NCBI GenBank assembly: GCA_947571975.1
Contig: CANPAC010000004.1
Coordinates: forward strand, 1-37,371
DNA length: 37,371 bases
Reading direction: 5' to 3'
Source: an uncultured Clostridium sp.
GTDB taxonomy: Bacteria; Bacillota; Clostridia; TANB77; CAG-508
Positions 15,899 to 24,415 of the stretch are shown here, in pieces (the first letter of the stretch is position 1; every line of letters begins with the position of its first letter). Under the pieces are notes generated by a model. It saw only the letters and a program-made list of their open reading frames with translations. It had not been told where the DNA came from and ran no database searches. Made by a program: the position numbers and the translations under genes.

Positions 15899-17065
15899 TT
15901 ATTTATTTTCTAACGTATATTTGCTATTGAATACAGATGTTGGAATACAAACTATGGGGCGAACCGCATGAGAGCCGTAGTCGACGTTGCCGTAGTTGAA
16001 ACAGCCGCGGCCACCGTTCACGTTCAACTCGCCGCGGCTGTTGTTGCTGCCAGGCGAAGCAAGCCACCAATAAGATGATGTACTTTTATTGTAGATTCCA
16101 TAATTATCATCAACTGATAACCAATTACTTCCTGTATTTTCTGTATAACCATATGTTCCTAAACCTAATGTAATGATACTTGATTTATTGTTCCTGTTAT
16201 TATAAGATGCTGCAAATAATTCTGCTGTTGGACTTCCAATCGCAAATACGGCATCCATATTTTTATAACTACTCCACATTCCTAAATCTGATATATCAGT
16301 TAACCATGCCGTTGTTTTAATATTAGATTTTTCATTGGTTGATGTAAATAATGAATTTATCATTGAATTTAATTTTTGTCCTACTGTACTTACATCTGCT
16401 CCTGTTTTGTATTTTAGTTCTTCTCCATTTTTCATTGTTGTATAATAATCACTTGGCTTATAACTTCCAACACATTCATCTGTTATTAAATATGTATAAT
16501 TACTATCTTGATAAAATAATCTCCATACATTTGTACTCATTTCTGACGCTTGTACCGTATATTCTGGTACCTTCCATCCATATTTGTCTGTATTTTGAGC
16601 ATCCGATTCATTGGTTCCTAGTGTAAATGTGTTTTCGTCAAATTCAGGAGTTGCTGGAATCTCTCCTCCAAATGTTCCATTCCATATATCGGATATTTTG
16701 ATAGCATGACTTCCATATTCTGTTTTTGACGTTAATGTTAATGTTGTCAAGTCTTCTGGTAATGCTTCTGCTGTTGGGATATCATCAAAATAATCATTTA
16801 ATATTTTTACAAATTGTGTTTTTGTAATATCTCCACTTTTATTTTCTGCTTGTGTTCCTAAGATATCAACTCGTGCTCTTTCTATGGTATCTGCTATTTC
16901 TGTTTGTTCCTTTGCTGTATTTGCCTTCGTTAACACTCCATTTTCTCCCGTTAGTGTCGCGATACTGATTCCCGCTAAAATCAATAACACAATAATTGTT
17001 ATAACAAGTGCTATCAGTGTGATTCCTCTATTTTCTTTTTGGTTTGTTAAAATTTGTTTCTTCAT
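15899..17065 (-). CDS. Prepilin-like DGR target protein with variable C-type-lectin-like end
   Basis: 388 aa. A type IV prepilin-like leader (RG-ITLIALVITIIVLLILAG; predicted cleavage after Gly 14) and pilin helix are followed by a ~300-residue ectodomain. The last ~60 residues (SSYWWLASPG ... HAVRPIVCIPTSV) look like the C-type-lectin/FGE-like fold that carries DGR variable residues. The variable repeat covers 39 codons ending 17 codons before the stop. The current allele differs from the template at 12 amino acids. The start follows TAGGAGGATTACATAAG. It is first in an operon with MSL, avd and TR. Probably a surface-displayed, diversified binding protein; the ligand is unknown. Confidence 0.93.
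   Translation of the reverse strand: MKKQILTNQKENRGITLIALVITIIVLLILAGISIATLTGENGVLTKANTAKEQTEIADTIERARVDILGTQAENKSGDITKTQFVKILNDYFDDIPTAEALPEDLTTLTLTSKTEYGSHAIKISDIWNGTFGGEIPATPEFDENTFTLGTNESDAQNTDKYGWKVPEYTVQASEMSTNVWRLFYQDSNYTYLITDECVGSYKPSDYYTTMKNGEELKYKTGADVSTVGQKLNSMINSLFTSTNEKSNIKTTAWLTDISDLGMWSSYKNMDAVFAIGSPTAELFAASYNNRNNKSSIITLGLGTYGYTENTGSNWLSVDDNYGIYNKSTSSYWWLASPGSNNSRGELNVNGGRGCFNYGNVDYGSHAVRPIVCIPTSVFNSKYTLENK
15952..16068 (-). repeat. DGR variable repeat (VR)
   Basis: Pairs with the TR at 14885-15001. Eighteen substitutions, all at template adenines: 13 A to G, 3 A to C, 2 A to T on the coding strand. Changed codons include AAC to GGC, CGC, TAC and AGC, GAC to GGC, TAT to TGT and AAT to CAT. 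The conserved GC-rich 3' end GCGGTTCGCCCCATAG is the likely homing anchor (IMH), identical in TR. Confidence 0.97.
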
Positions 17066-17294
17066 CTTATGTAATCCTCCTATTAATATTTTCTCTTATT
17101 TTTTATAACATAACTATTACTATTTTTTCAATACTTTTTGGAAATTATTCATCGTTTTTCTATGATTTTTCGTGTATGTGTATTCCTCATACACAGTATA
17201 GCATAAAAATTATTATAAAATCAATAAAAATTGAAAATTTTTTTACTTTTATTTTTTATCTGCATATTTTTGTTGATTTTTGGAGGTTTTTAGC

Positions 17295-17543
17295 ATGAAA
17301 AAATTTAATAATTGTCGTAATGTAATCGGTGATTTAATTAAAAAACATAGAGAAGAAAAACATTATACAAAAACGGAAGTATCTCACAAATTAGAATTAC
17401 TTGGTATTGAACTGGATCGTTTTGAACTTTATAAAATTGAAACCGCTAAGACAAGTGTCAAGGATTTTGAATTAATTGGTTTATGCATTGTTTTAGATAT
17501 TGATTTTGAAGATTTAAAAAAATTAGTAGAAAACTATTCGTAA
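17295..17543 (+). CDS. XRE-family regulator, 82 aa
   Basis: Single helix-turn-helix protein (VIGDLIKKHREEKHYTKTEVSHKLELLG, then ELYKIETAKTSVKDFELIGLCIV), paralogous to the regulator at 12394-12654. The start at 17295 is fixed by TTGGAGGTTTTTAGC. It is divergent from the DGR target gene, whose promoter must lie in the shared 229-bp gap 17066-17294, so it is a good candidate for its regulator. Confidence 0.85.
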   Translation: MKKFNNCRNVIGDLIKKHREEKHYTKTEVSHKLELLGIELDRFELYKIETAKTSVKDFELIGLCIVLDIDFEDLKKLVENYS

Positions 17544-17547
17544 AAAC

Positions 17548-17577
17548 GCACAAAACTTTTGTATTTGTGCATTTTTA
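17548..17577. terminator. Bidirectional terminator
   Basis: Stem GCACAAA / TTTGTGC, flanked by A-run on the left and ATTTTTAG on the right, between the convergent XRE gene and the DUF6076 gene. Confidence 0.75.
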
Positions 17578-17589
17578 GTATCTTCTATT

Positions 17590-18570
17590 TTATTGCTTAT
17601 TAATCCATTTTATAAATTCTTCTTTTGTAATCTCTTTTAATTTATAAGCATTTTTCTTATCTTTTCCCTGATGTTTAAATCTATTATACTCAATCTCAAA
17701 ACTTCCACCTTTTGACTTAGCTAATGCTTGTTTTTTCTTATACACTTTTCGATACAAATTATAAGCTTCATCTTTTTCTAGATTTTTAGTAAATACTTTA
17801 CTTGCTCCAATCTCTCTACAAGTTTTTTTATCTGCAAATATATTATCACAATAGATTACTGCTGAATTAGTTGTTAAAAAATATTTACCACAGTTCTTAC
17901 ACTTTTTAAGATATGTTTTTTCTTGTAAGATAAAATATAGTTCCAAAAATAATAGGTTATAAAAATTATCTATCTCATAAATTTCTTGAACGCCATATCT
18001 GTTATTTTCTTTATTCTTTAAAATTTGTATTATCTCTTTTTCTGTCATTTTAGAGGTATCTTTATTTAGTTTTATGATTTTATTAAATTTATTATATGTT
18101 AAAATTGGATATTCTTCTATACTATTTGTATGGATACAGATATACAATTTTTCTAAAGGTGTTAGATTTTCCAATTCCTTTTTCTCATTAAATAAACAGT
18201 ATTCCAAAATATCAATTATTTGCCTTTTATAGCTTTCAAATTCTTTTTGGTACTTACTATATAGTTTATCTATTTTATTGTTTAATTTTTTGTTCTCATT
18301 CGGATTTAAAGCTAATAATTCTTTTCTTTCTTTTTCTGTTAATAATGTTTGAAATCCATAAAATCTAAAAATGAAATAAGACATTTCTTTTAAGTCTTGT
18401 TGTATAAAATCTAAAACTATACTTCCTATTTTATTAGGCTGTTCATATACTTTTGTAGTATATTGATAATCTCCTTCCTCATTCATTTCAAAATCTAACA
18501 TAGGTACTTTTATTTGTTCTTCTTTAAGATGTTCATTTATATACATTTCTATCTTATTTTTCTGTTCCAT
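17590..18570 (-). CDS. DUF6076-like zinc-finger protein, 326 aa
   Basis: Helical N-terminal two-thirds, then a zinc-binding knuckle KKCKNCGKYFLTTNSAVIYCDN ... KTCREIG followed by a basic helix (NLYRKVYKKKQALAKSKGG), the layout of DUF6076 proteins common on clostridial integrative elements. The zinc cluster is CxxC plus two further Cys. Function unknown; nucleic-acid binding is plausible from the finger and basic tail. Its upstream region carries an array of GACAAT/ATTGTC sites. Confidence 0.72.
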   Translation of the reverse strand: MEQKNKIEMYINEHLKEEQIKVPMLDFEMNEEGDYQYTTKVYEQPNKIGSIVLDFIQQDLKEMSYFIFRFYGFQTLLTEKERKELLALNPNENKKLNNKIDKLYSKYQKEFESYKRQIIDILEYCLFNEKKELENLTPLEKLYICIHTNSIEEYPILTYNKFNKIIKLNKDTSKMTEKEIIQILKNKENNRYGVQEIYEIDNFYNLLFLELYFILQEKTYLKKCKNCGKYFLTTNSAVIYCDNIFADKKTCREIGASKVFTKNLEKDEAYNLYRKVYKKKQALAKSKGGSFEIEYNRFKHQGKDKKNAYKLKEITKEEFIKWINKQ

Positions 18571-18612
18571 ATACCCCCCTTAAAAAACTTTTTATATTTT
18601 TTAGTAAAAGTT

Positions 18613-18688
18613 ATTGACATTATAGACAATAATATGATATAAATTAAATTGTCAATAGACAATATTACTGTTTTTTGTTTATTGTCAA
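18613..18688. promoter_or_regulatory. Operator array, GACAAT/ATTGTC half-sites
   Basis: The divergent region between 18570 and 18806 holds TTGACA (18613), GACAAT (18625), ATTGTC (18648), GACAAT (18658) and ATTGTC (18681), forming overlapping dyads such as ATTGTCAATAGACAAT. This density suggests a repressor-controlled divergent promoter; the HTH protein encoded next door is a candidate ligand. Confidence 0.55.
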
Positions 18689-18805
18689 TATTAGTATACA
18701 TTATATAAATGCTTTTTTCAAGTCTTTATATAAAGTTTTCCATATTTAAAAAATGTTAGCAAATTTTTGCATTATAACTTTATGAGCTGATGGTTATTGA
18801 AAAAG

Positions 18806-19111
18806 ATGGATTTAGAACGAAATGAATTAATCTATAATTTGTATTTTAAAGATAAATTAACTATATCAGAAATTAGTAAAAAAGTAGATTTATCTATTAG
18901 TCAGATTAGTAGAGTTTTGTCTAAATCTACTCTATATCAACAGGAAAAGGCTAACAGAAAAGAAGAAAATCATAAAAAACACAATGAACAAGCAAAAGAA
19001 ATTATGAGGAAAAAAAGAAATAAAAAACGAATGGAAGAAAAAGCAATTATGGATAAATTACAAGGGCAGTTGAACAAGAATTGTTTGAATACAATTTTAT
19101 TAATAATTTAA
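18806..19111 (+). CDS. Small HTH protein, 101 aa
   Basis: The N-terminus has a helix-turn-helix (KLTISEISKKVDLSISQISRVLSKS), followed by a long charged helix (KEENHKKHNEQAKEIMRKKRNKKRMEE). No good ribosome binding site; ATG at 18806 or TTG at 18797. Its 3' end overlaps the truncated integrase in another frame, and the last ~15 codons look like run-on into integrase DNA, so its original C-terminus may have been lost in the same deletion. Confidence 0.55.
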   Translation: MDLERNELIYNLYFKDKLTISEISKKVDLSISQISRVLSKSTLYQQEKANRKEENHKKHNEQAKEIMRKKRNKKRMEEKAIMDKLQGQLNKNCLNTILLII

Positions 19112-19875
19112 AACCTATTAAATCAGACCAATATATAGGCAATTTTTATAAACACGACGAATTATTACATCTGTTTGAAGTTGTAAAAGATACAACTATT
19201 AGACTTGAAGTAATACTTGCATCAGTTTATGGGTTGAGACGTGAGGAAGTTTTAGGTTTGAAATGGGATGCAATTGATTTTAAAAGAAAAACAATTACTA
19301 TAAGACATACTGTTCAAAGATTTAAAATAAATGGTAAAACACAATTTGTTTTTAAAGATAAAACAAAATCGCAGTCATCTTATAGAACTTTACCATTATT
19401 TAATTTTATAGAAGATTTATTACTAGAATATAAAGAAATTTACGCAGAATATAAAAAGATATTTGGTAATACCTATAACAACAAATATAAAGATTATGTA
19501 TGTTTAATGCCTAATGGCGAACTTATGAAACCCGGCTATTTAAGTCATACCTTTTCAAAAATACTAGAAGATAATGAATTAAAACGAATACGTTTACACG
19601 ATTTAAGACACTCTTGTGCAACATTACTAATTCAAAACAAAGTACCAGTTAAAGACATACAAATTTGGCTAGGACATTCTAATATTCAAACTACTATGAT
19701 TTATACTCATTTAGATGAAACAAATAAAGAAATATCAGCACAAGTGTTAATGGCTAAATTTCAATTTATTTTGACTAATTATAATGAGAATGACATTTAT
19801 GAGATGAAAGAAAATACTTTGAATAATATCTATGAACAAGACATAGAAAAAGTTGTTGTAACCCTTCAAAATTAA
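19081..19875 (+). pseudogene. Tyrosine integrase lacking its N-terminal half
   Basis: The complete catalytic domain is present: YGLRREEVLGLKW (Arg I), HDLRHSCATLL (HxxR), WLGHSNIQTT (His III) and MIYTHL (nucleophile Tyr). The frame opens only at ~19053 with no ATG; TTG at 19081 is the first possible start. The arm-binding domain and most of the core-binding domain (~130-190 residues in the family) are absent, replaced by the HTH gene in another frame. It lies next to attR, so it was the element's integrase. Probably non-functional as encoded. Confidence 0.85.
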
Positions 19876-19893
19876 CAACAACTATTTAAAAAG

Positions 19894-19925
19894 TGTTAGA
19901 AAATTTGATAAATTTTGTTAGAAAA
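19894..19925 (+). repeat. Right arm-type repeats of the element
   Basis: TGTTAGAAAA at 19894 and 19916, the same decamer and 22-bp spacing as at 5351 and 5373. Located 50 bp inside attR. Likely integrase arm sites. Confidence 0.65.
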
Positions 19926-19974
19926 ATATTCAAATTTTCTACATATTCATTTTTCTATAAAGTCTGAAAACCTT

Positions 19975-20030
19975 ATTTGGTGCGGATGAAGGGACTCGAA
20001 CCCCCACGTCGTTGACACTGGTTCCTAAGA
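19975..20030. repeat. attR: 56-bp direct repeat in tRNA-Leu
   Basis: Identical to 5144-5199. It runs from three bases beyond the tRNA CCA end to the anticodon loop, so insertion restores an intact tRNA gene. Confidence 0.95.
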
Positions 20031-20061
20031 CCAGCGCGTCTACCAGTTCCGCCACATCCGC
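19978..20061 (-). tRNA. tRNA-Leu(UAG) with encoded CCA
   Basis: Acceptor stem GCGGATG / CATCCGC, discriminator A, CCA encoded at 19980-19978. Anticodon stem CTGGT/ACCAG with loop CTTAGGA gives anticodon TAG. The long variable arm (TGTCAACGACG) is typical of Leu tRNAs. Its 3' part is the element's attachment site. An upstream minus-strand promoter, TTGACA (20111-20106) and TATTAT (20087-20082), is visible. Confidence 0.95.
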
Positions 20062-20133
20062 ATATTTACTTAACAATAGATATAATAGCACATTAGAGCT
20101 TCTATTGTCAAGTAAATTTTTGATTTTTTTATC

Positions 20134-20212
20134 TTTTAGTCACCATTTTAGTCACCATTAATTAGAATTTATTAACATTTCAAATTATAGTTTGCTAACC
20201 ATTTGCTAACCA
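20134..20212. repeat. Two different short tandem duplications
   Basis: TTTTAGTCACCA occurs twice in tandem (20134-20157), and TTTGCTAACCA twice in tandem (20191-20212). Otherwise 20062-20263 has no gene. Purpose unknown. Confidence 0.6.
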
Positions 20213-20263
20213 AACTAACTTCTTAATAATTTTTCAAACATGTGCTAACTATTGCTTTAAACA

Positions 20264-20453
20264 TCATGCAAAATACACAACTAATCCACCAATAATAGTA
20301 ACAAAAAATCCTAATATTTTCAATCCGTTCAGCACCATCATTTTGATCTCCAAATCCAAAGAACCTTTTAGTTATAATTCGTGCATCATAAATTAAAACA
20401 ACTCCTAATAATACTAATAATACTCCAACTAATTTAATTATTACTTGCATCAT
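20264..20453 (-). CDS. Small two-helix membrane protein, CGGA shift
   Basis: 62 aa after one +1 correction. The first helix (IIKLVGVLLVLLGVVLIYDA) is followed by a loop with FGFGDQNDGAE. The raw frame reads CGG as Arg and runs into an odd Cys/Tyr/Trp-rich tail. Skipping the C opposite 20327 gives EGLKILGFFVTIIGGLVVYFA and TGA: a clean second transmembrane helix with a GG pair. The corrected form is far more protein-like, although no early stop forces it. Promoter at 20480-20508. Function unknown. Confidence 0.72.
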
Positions 20454-20479
20454 TTTATCAACATCCTTTTTTCATTTTC

Positions 20480-20508
20480 ATCATACTATTTTATTAGACA
20501 AAAGTCAA
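20480..20508 (-). promoter_or_regulatory. Promoter of the small membrane protein gene
   Basis: TTGACT at 20508-20503, 17-base spacer, TATGAT at 20485-20480. Confidence 0.65.
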
Positions 20509-20571
20509 TAAAGAAAAAACAAATACACGTTATCATAGTAACAACATCGTCATATCAAAACATTACAATAA

Positions 20572-22614
20572 CTAAATCTCAATTCTTTTCAAAAACTTAT
20601 CTTTCACTAAATCTCTTAACAATACATTTTTTTCTTTTTCTAATTTCGGGTCATCTTGTAATATTTTCATTACAATACCTTGAACCATTTTTAAAATAGG
20701 CATATCCTCAAATAAATTAGCAATTTTAAACTCAGGTAACCCATGTTGCATTGTACCAAAGAAATCTCCTGAACCTCTTAGTTCTAAATCTTTCTCCGAT
20801 ATAATAAATCCATCATTTGTGCTACACATTACCTTCATTCTTTCTTTTACAGTTTCACCTTTTCCTTCATATTTTAATATACAATAAGATTGGTAATCAC
20901 CTCTGCCAACTCTGCCTCGTAATTGATGTAATTGTGCTAGACCAAATCTTTCAGCATTTTCAATTACCATAATGTTGCTATTAGGAACATCTACTCCAAC
21001 TTCGATTACTGTAGTAGATATTAAAATATCAATTTCTCCTAACTTAAATTTTTCCATAATTTCATCTTTTTGTTTTGGTCTCATTTTGCCATGAATATAC
21101 TCAACCCTATATTGTGGAAATATTCTTTTTTGATATATTTCATAAAGTTCTTCAACAGATTTTAAATCCATTTCTTCATTTTCTTCTACTAATGGACAAA
21201 CAATATACGCCTGACGACCTTGTTTTATTTGTTGTTCTATAAAACCATTTACTCTCTCCGTCATTTTTTTGTTAACAGCAAAAGTTTCTATCTTTTTTCG
21301 ATTAGGTGGTAATTCATCAATAATAGAAATATCTAAATCTCCATATAAAATTAATGCTAAAGTTCTTGGTATTGGTGTAGCTGTCATTACTAACACATCT
21401 GGATTCTTCCCTTTTTCAGCTATTTTCGTTCTTTGCTTTACTCCAAATCTATGTTGCTCATCTGTTACAACTAATCCTAAATTTTTAAATACTACATTTT
21501 CTTCTATAATAGCATGAGTTCCAATTAAAATATCAATATCTCCATTTGCTAATCTTTCTAGCAATTGCTCTTTTTTCTTCTTCGAAATTCCAGAAACTAG
21601 CAATTCACATTTAATATCTAGTTCTCTTAAAATATTTTGAAAATTCTCTAGATGTTGTGTTGCTAAAATTGCTGTAGGTGCCATAATAGTAGCTTGATAA
21701 CCACATTTAACAGCTTTATAAGCTGAACACATTGCAATTACTGTTTTTCCAGATCCTACATCTCCTTGTAATAATCGATTCATTGGAGTTTTTGCTTCCA
21801 TATTATTATCAATCTCTTCTAATACTCTAAGTTGTGCCTTTGTTAATTGAAATGGTAATTTATTTATGACATCTGACATTTTTACGTTTTTATCAAATGC
21901 AATTCCATTTTCATCATTTTGATAATTATTTTTTAATTCTAATAAAGCTAATTGTGTAGATAATAACTCCTCAAAAACTAATCTTTTCCTTGCTTTTTCA
22001 AAATCTTTTAATTCTTTAGGAAAATGTATCTTCTTTGTTGACTCATTAATTCCATCTAACTTGTACTCTTCTAACAAATATTCTGGTAAAGTCTCTTTTA
22101 ATTGATTTTCTACTTCTGCTAAACCTGCTTCTACAATCCTTCTTAATACATTTTGTGATAACTGGTATGTTAATGGATAAAGAGGAATGATTTTTCCTGT
22201 GTTAAAACTCTTTTCACCTTCATCAAATACTGGTGATGTCATTGTTATTTTTCCATAGCTATTTGTTATTTTTCCAAAAAATTTATACTTTTTCCCTATA
22301 TCAAATTTATTTTTCAAATAACTTTGGTTAAACCATGTAATTGTACAACTTCCTGTTTCATCTCTAACAATCAATTTTTGCATAGTTTTTCCTTTTAAAC
22401 GAACGTCAGAAACTTTTCCACAAGCAATTCCTTCAATTAAAGCTTCATCACCATTTACACATTCTGAAATAAATTGCGGCTTGCTTCTATCTTGATAGGT
22501 TCTTGGATAATATGTAATTAAATCTTTTAAAGTAAATATTCCTAATCTATTCAATAATTGAACTCGGTTAGGTCCTACTCCTTTAACATATTTTACATCT
22601 TTGTTTAAATCCAT
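20572..22614 (-). CDS. recG: ATP-dependent DNA helicase RecG
   Basis: 680 aa, full length. An N-terminal wedge/OB region (VKGVGPNRVQLLNRLGIFTLKDLI, a helix-hairpin-like opening) precedes the superfamily-2 helicase motifs: LLQGDVGSGKTVIA (Walker A), VTDEQHRFG (DExH box), MTATPIPRTLAL, and the C-terminal TTVIEVGVDVPN and QLRGRVGRGDYQSYC. It remodels stalled forks and branched DNA. The ATG at 22614 follows AAGGAGG. No CGG codon occurs in frame; TCG-GAG and ACG-GAG contain CGGA in another register and leave the frame undisturbed. Confidence 0.96.
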   Translation of the reverse strand: MDLNKDVKYVKGVGPNRVQLLNRLGIFTLKDLITYYPRTYQDRSKPQFISECVNGDEALIEGIACGKVSDVRLKGKTMQKLIVRDETGSCTITWFNQSYLKNKFDIGKKYKFFGKITNSYGKITMTSPVFDEGEKSFNTGKIIPLYPLTYQLSQNVLRRIVEAGLAEVENQLKETLPEYLLEEYKLDGINESTKKIHFPKELKDFEKARKRLVFEELLSTQLALLELKNNYQNDENGIAFDKNVKMSDVINKLPFQLTKAQLRVLEEIDNNMEAKTPMNRLLQGDVGSGKTVIAMCSAYKAVKCGYQATIMAPTAILATQHLENFQNILRELDIKCELLVSGISKKKKEQLLERLANGDIDILIGTHAIIEENVVFKNLGLVVTDEQHRFGVKQRTKIAEKGKNPDVLVMTATPIPRTLALILYGDLDISIIDELPPNRKKIETFAVNKKMTERVNGFIEQQIKQGRQAYIVCPLVEENEEMDLKSVEELYEIYQKRIFPQYRVEYIHGKMRPKQKDEIMEKFKLGEIDILISTTVIEVGVDVPNSNIMVIENAERFGLAQLHQLRGRVGRGDYQSYCILKYEGKGETVKERMKVMCSTNDGFIISEKDLELRGSGDFFGTMQHGLPEFKIANLFEDMPILKMVQGIVMKILQDDPKLEKEKNVLLRDLVKDKFLKRIEI

Positions 22615-22664
22615 TTTTCCTCCTTGTTTCACTTCATAACAGCTAAGGTCCATCCCTATCTCTT

Positions 22665-23372
22665 TTAGATTTTTAGCAATTTAAAATCTAATCTGTCTGC
22701 ACTTACTAATTTAAAGTCAATTCCATAATGTTCTCCTTCTACAGCTTCTTTGATTGATGTGCTATGTAAGTGACCATAATAACACTTTTTTACATCATAT
22801 CTTTTCATTATTTTTATAAATTCACTCATCTCATTGTTTACAATGTTACTGTTTATAATAGGTGGATAATGCAAAAATACAATAATTTCTTTTTCTTGAT
22901 GTTTGTTTAGTTTTTTAGCTTCTTCTAAAGATATTTCTAATCTTATAATTTCTCTTTTTAATAACTTTTTATCTTCCTCTTCTTCGTTTTGTCCCCATCC
23001 ACGTGTACCTGTAATAATATAATTTTCAAATTCATATGCTGTATTGTGAATAAAATCTATTGTTTTGAAATTGTTTTCTTGTAAAAATTCTCTCATACTT
23101 TTTAAAGTTGTCCACCAATAGTCATGGTTTCCTTTTAGTAACAATTTTTTTCCTGGTAAATCATTTAAATAAGAAAAGTCTTCATAGGTGTCTTTTAAAT
23201 AAGTAGACCATGAAAAGTCACCTGGTAATACTACTAGGTCTTCATCTTTTACTTTTTTTATCCAATCTTTTTTTATTTTTTCTTCATGTCCTTCCCAATT
23301 CTCTCCAAATATGCTCATTGGCTTGTCTTCATGAAAGGATAAGTGAAGGTCTCCTATTGCATAAATTGACAT
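22665..23372 (-). CDS. Calcineurin-like metallophosphoesterase
   Basis: 235 aa. The motifs of the family are in order: GDLHLSF, LPGDFSWS, LKGNHDYWWTT, FLHYPPI, YYGHLHS, covering the two-metal site. Cytoplasmic. Substrate not predictable. It lies between recG and tsaD on the same strand. Confidence 0.88.
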   Translation of the reverse strand: MSIYAIGDLHLSFHEDKPMSIFGENWEGHEEKIKKDWIKKVKDEDLVVLPGDFSWSTYLKDTYEDFSYLNDLPGKKLLLKGNHDYWWTTLKSMREFLQENNFKTIDFIHNTAYEFENYIITGTRGWGQNEEEEDKKLLKREIIRLEISLEEAKKLNKHQEKEIIVFLHYPPIINSNIVNNEMSEFIKIMKRYDVKKCYYGHLHSTSIKEAVEGEHYGIDFKLVSADRLDFKLLKI

Positions 23373-23397
23373 CTGTTCACTCCTTTTTTTATTTTTA

Positions 23398-24395
23398 TTA
23401 CAATTTTAAATTTGGAACTGCATTTAAGTCTAAAGTGTCTCTTTTTCCATTTATATAATTGTAGTACCCAGCAGATGCTATCATAGCTGCATTGTCAGTA
23501 CATAATTTTAAATCTGGCATATATACTTTTATTTGTTTCTTTCTAAGTTCTAAAAATTCTTTTCTAATATATGAATTGCTAGATACTCCTCCTGCTAATA
23601 CAACAGTTTTTATATTAGTTTTTTGTATTGCTTTTTCAACATTTTCTAATAATGTTTCTGTTACTGTTTTTTGGAAACTAGCACATAAATCAGCTTTGTT
23701 TATATCTGGTATTTTGTGATTTATATTAATAACCGCAGTCTTTATTCCACTAAAACTAAAATCTAATGTATCATCATTAAAATGAGTTTTTGGTAATTCT
23801 ATATTAGGACTTCCTTGTTTTGCTAGATTGTCTACCTTAGGTCCTCCTGGATATCCTAAGCCTACTACTCTTGCTACTTTATCAAAAGCCTCTCCGTATT
23901 GCATCATCTCTAGTTTTTCCGAATCACTTTAAATTCTGTGTAGCTTTTTACTTCTATTATTTGTGTATTTCCTCCTGACATCATGATACATAAAAATGGT
24001 GGTTCTAATTCTGGATATGTTATATAGTTTGCTGCAATATGCCCTTGGATATGATTAACTCCTACTAATGGAATATTTTTCGCATATGATAGAGCTTTAG
24101 CATATGAAAGCCCTACTAATAAAGCACCTACTAATCCTGGTCCATAGGTTGGTGTAATTGCATCAATATTTTCAAATGTTACTTTTGCTTCTTCTAATGC
24201 TTTTTTAGTAACTCTTGAAATTGCTTCAATATGATTTCTTGATGCTATTTCTGGAACAACTCCCCCATATTTTTCATGGATTGGTATTTGTGTATCTATG
24301 ATATTTGAAAGAACCTCTCTGCCATTTTTTACAATGGCTACAGAGGTTTCATCACAACTTGATTCAATTCCCATAGTTAATATGTCTTTTTTCAT
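23398..24395 (-). CDS. tsaD: TsaD (tRNA t6A transferase), two CGGA shifts
   Basis: 331 aa after two +1 corrections. It transfers threonylcarbamoyl to A37 of ANN-decoding tRNAs and is essential in most bacteria. [14 protein letters not shown], metal-binding [12 protein letters not shown] and HIQGHIAAN histidines, MSGGNTQI, and [10 protein letters not shown] near the end are present. Raw reading stops right after FKVIRKN. Removing the C opposite 23921 and the C opposite 23896 gives [21 protein letters not shown], the invariant GEAFDK segment. Both extra bases precede GGA, 25 bp apart. Two independent errors in one of the most conserved segments of an essential gene argue for decoding rather than decay. 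Confidence 0.93.
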
Positions 24396-24415
24396 ATTTG
24401 CTCCTTTTTACAGTG

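Larger units (their letters stand above)
5144..20030. mobile_element. ~14.9 kb element integrated in tRNA-Leu
   Basis: Bounded by the 56-bp direct repeats attL (5144-5199) and attR (19975-20030). The integrase gene lies next to attR, as usual for tRNA-targeting elements, and matching 10-bp arm-type repeats occur inside both ends (5351-5382, 19894-19925). Cargo is two defence-like modules, a DGR and regulators. I see no phage structural, conjugation or complete replication genes, so it is a genomic island or a decayed integrative element. The integrase lacks its N-terminal half, so mobility has probably been lost unless another integrase helps. Confidence 0.9.

Noticed and set aside
14885..16068. 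CRISPR array
   Set aside because: Only two long copies, differing systematically at adenines, with no spacer-repeat periodicity.
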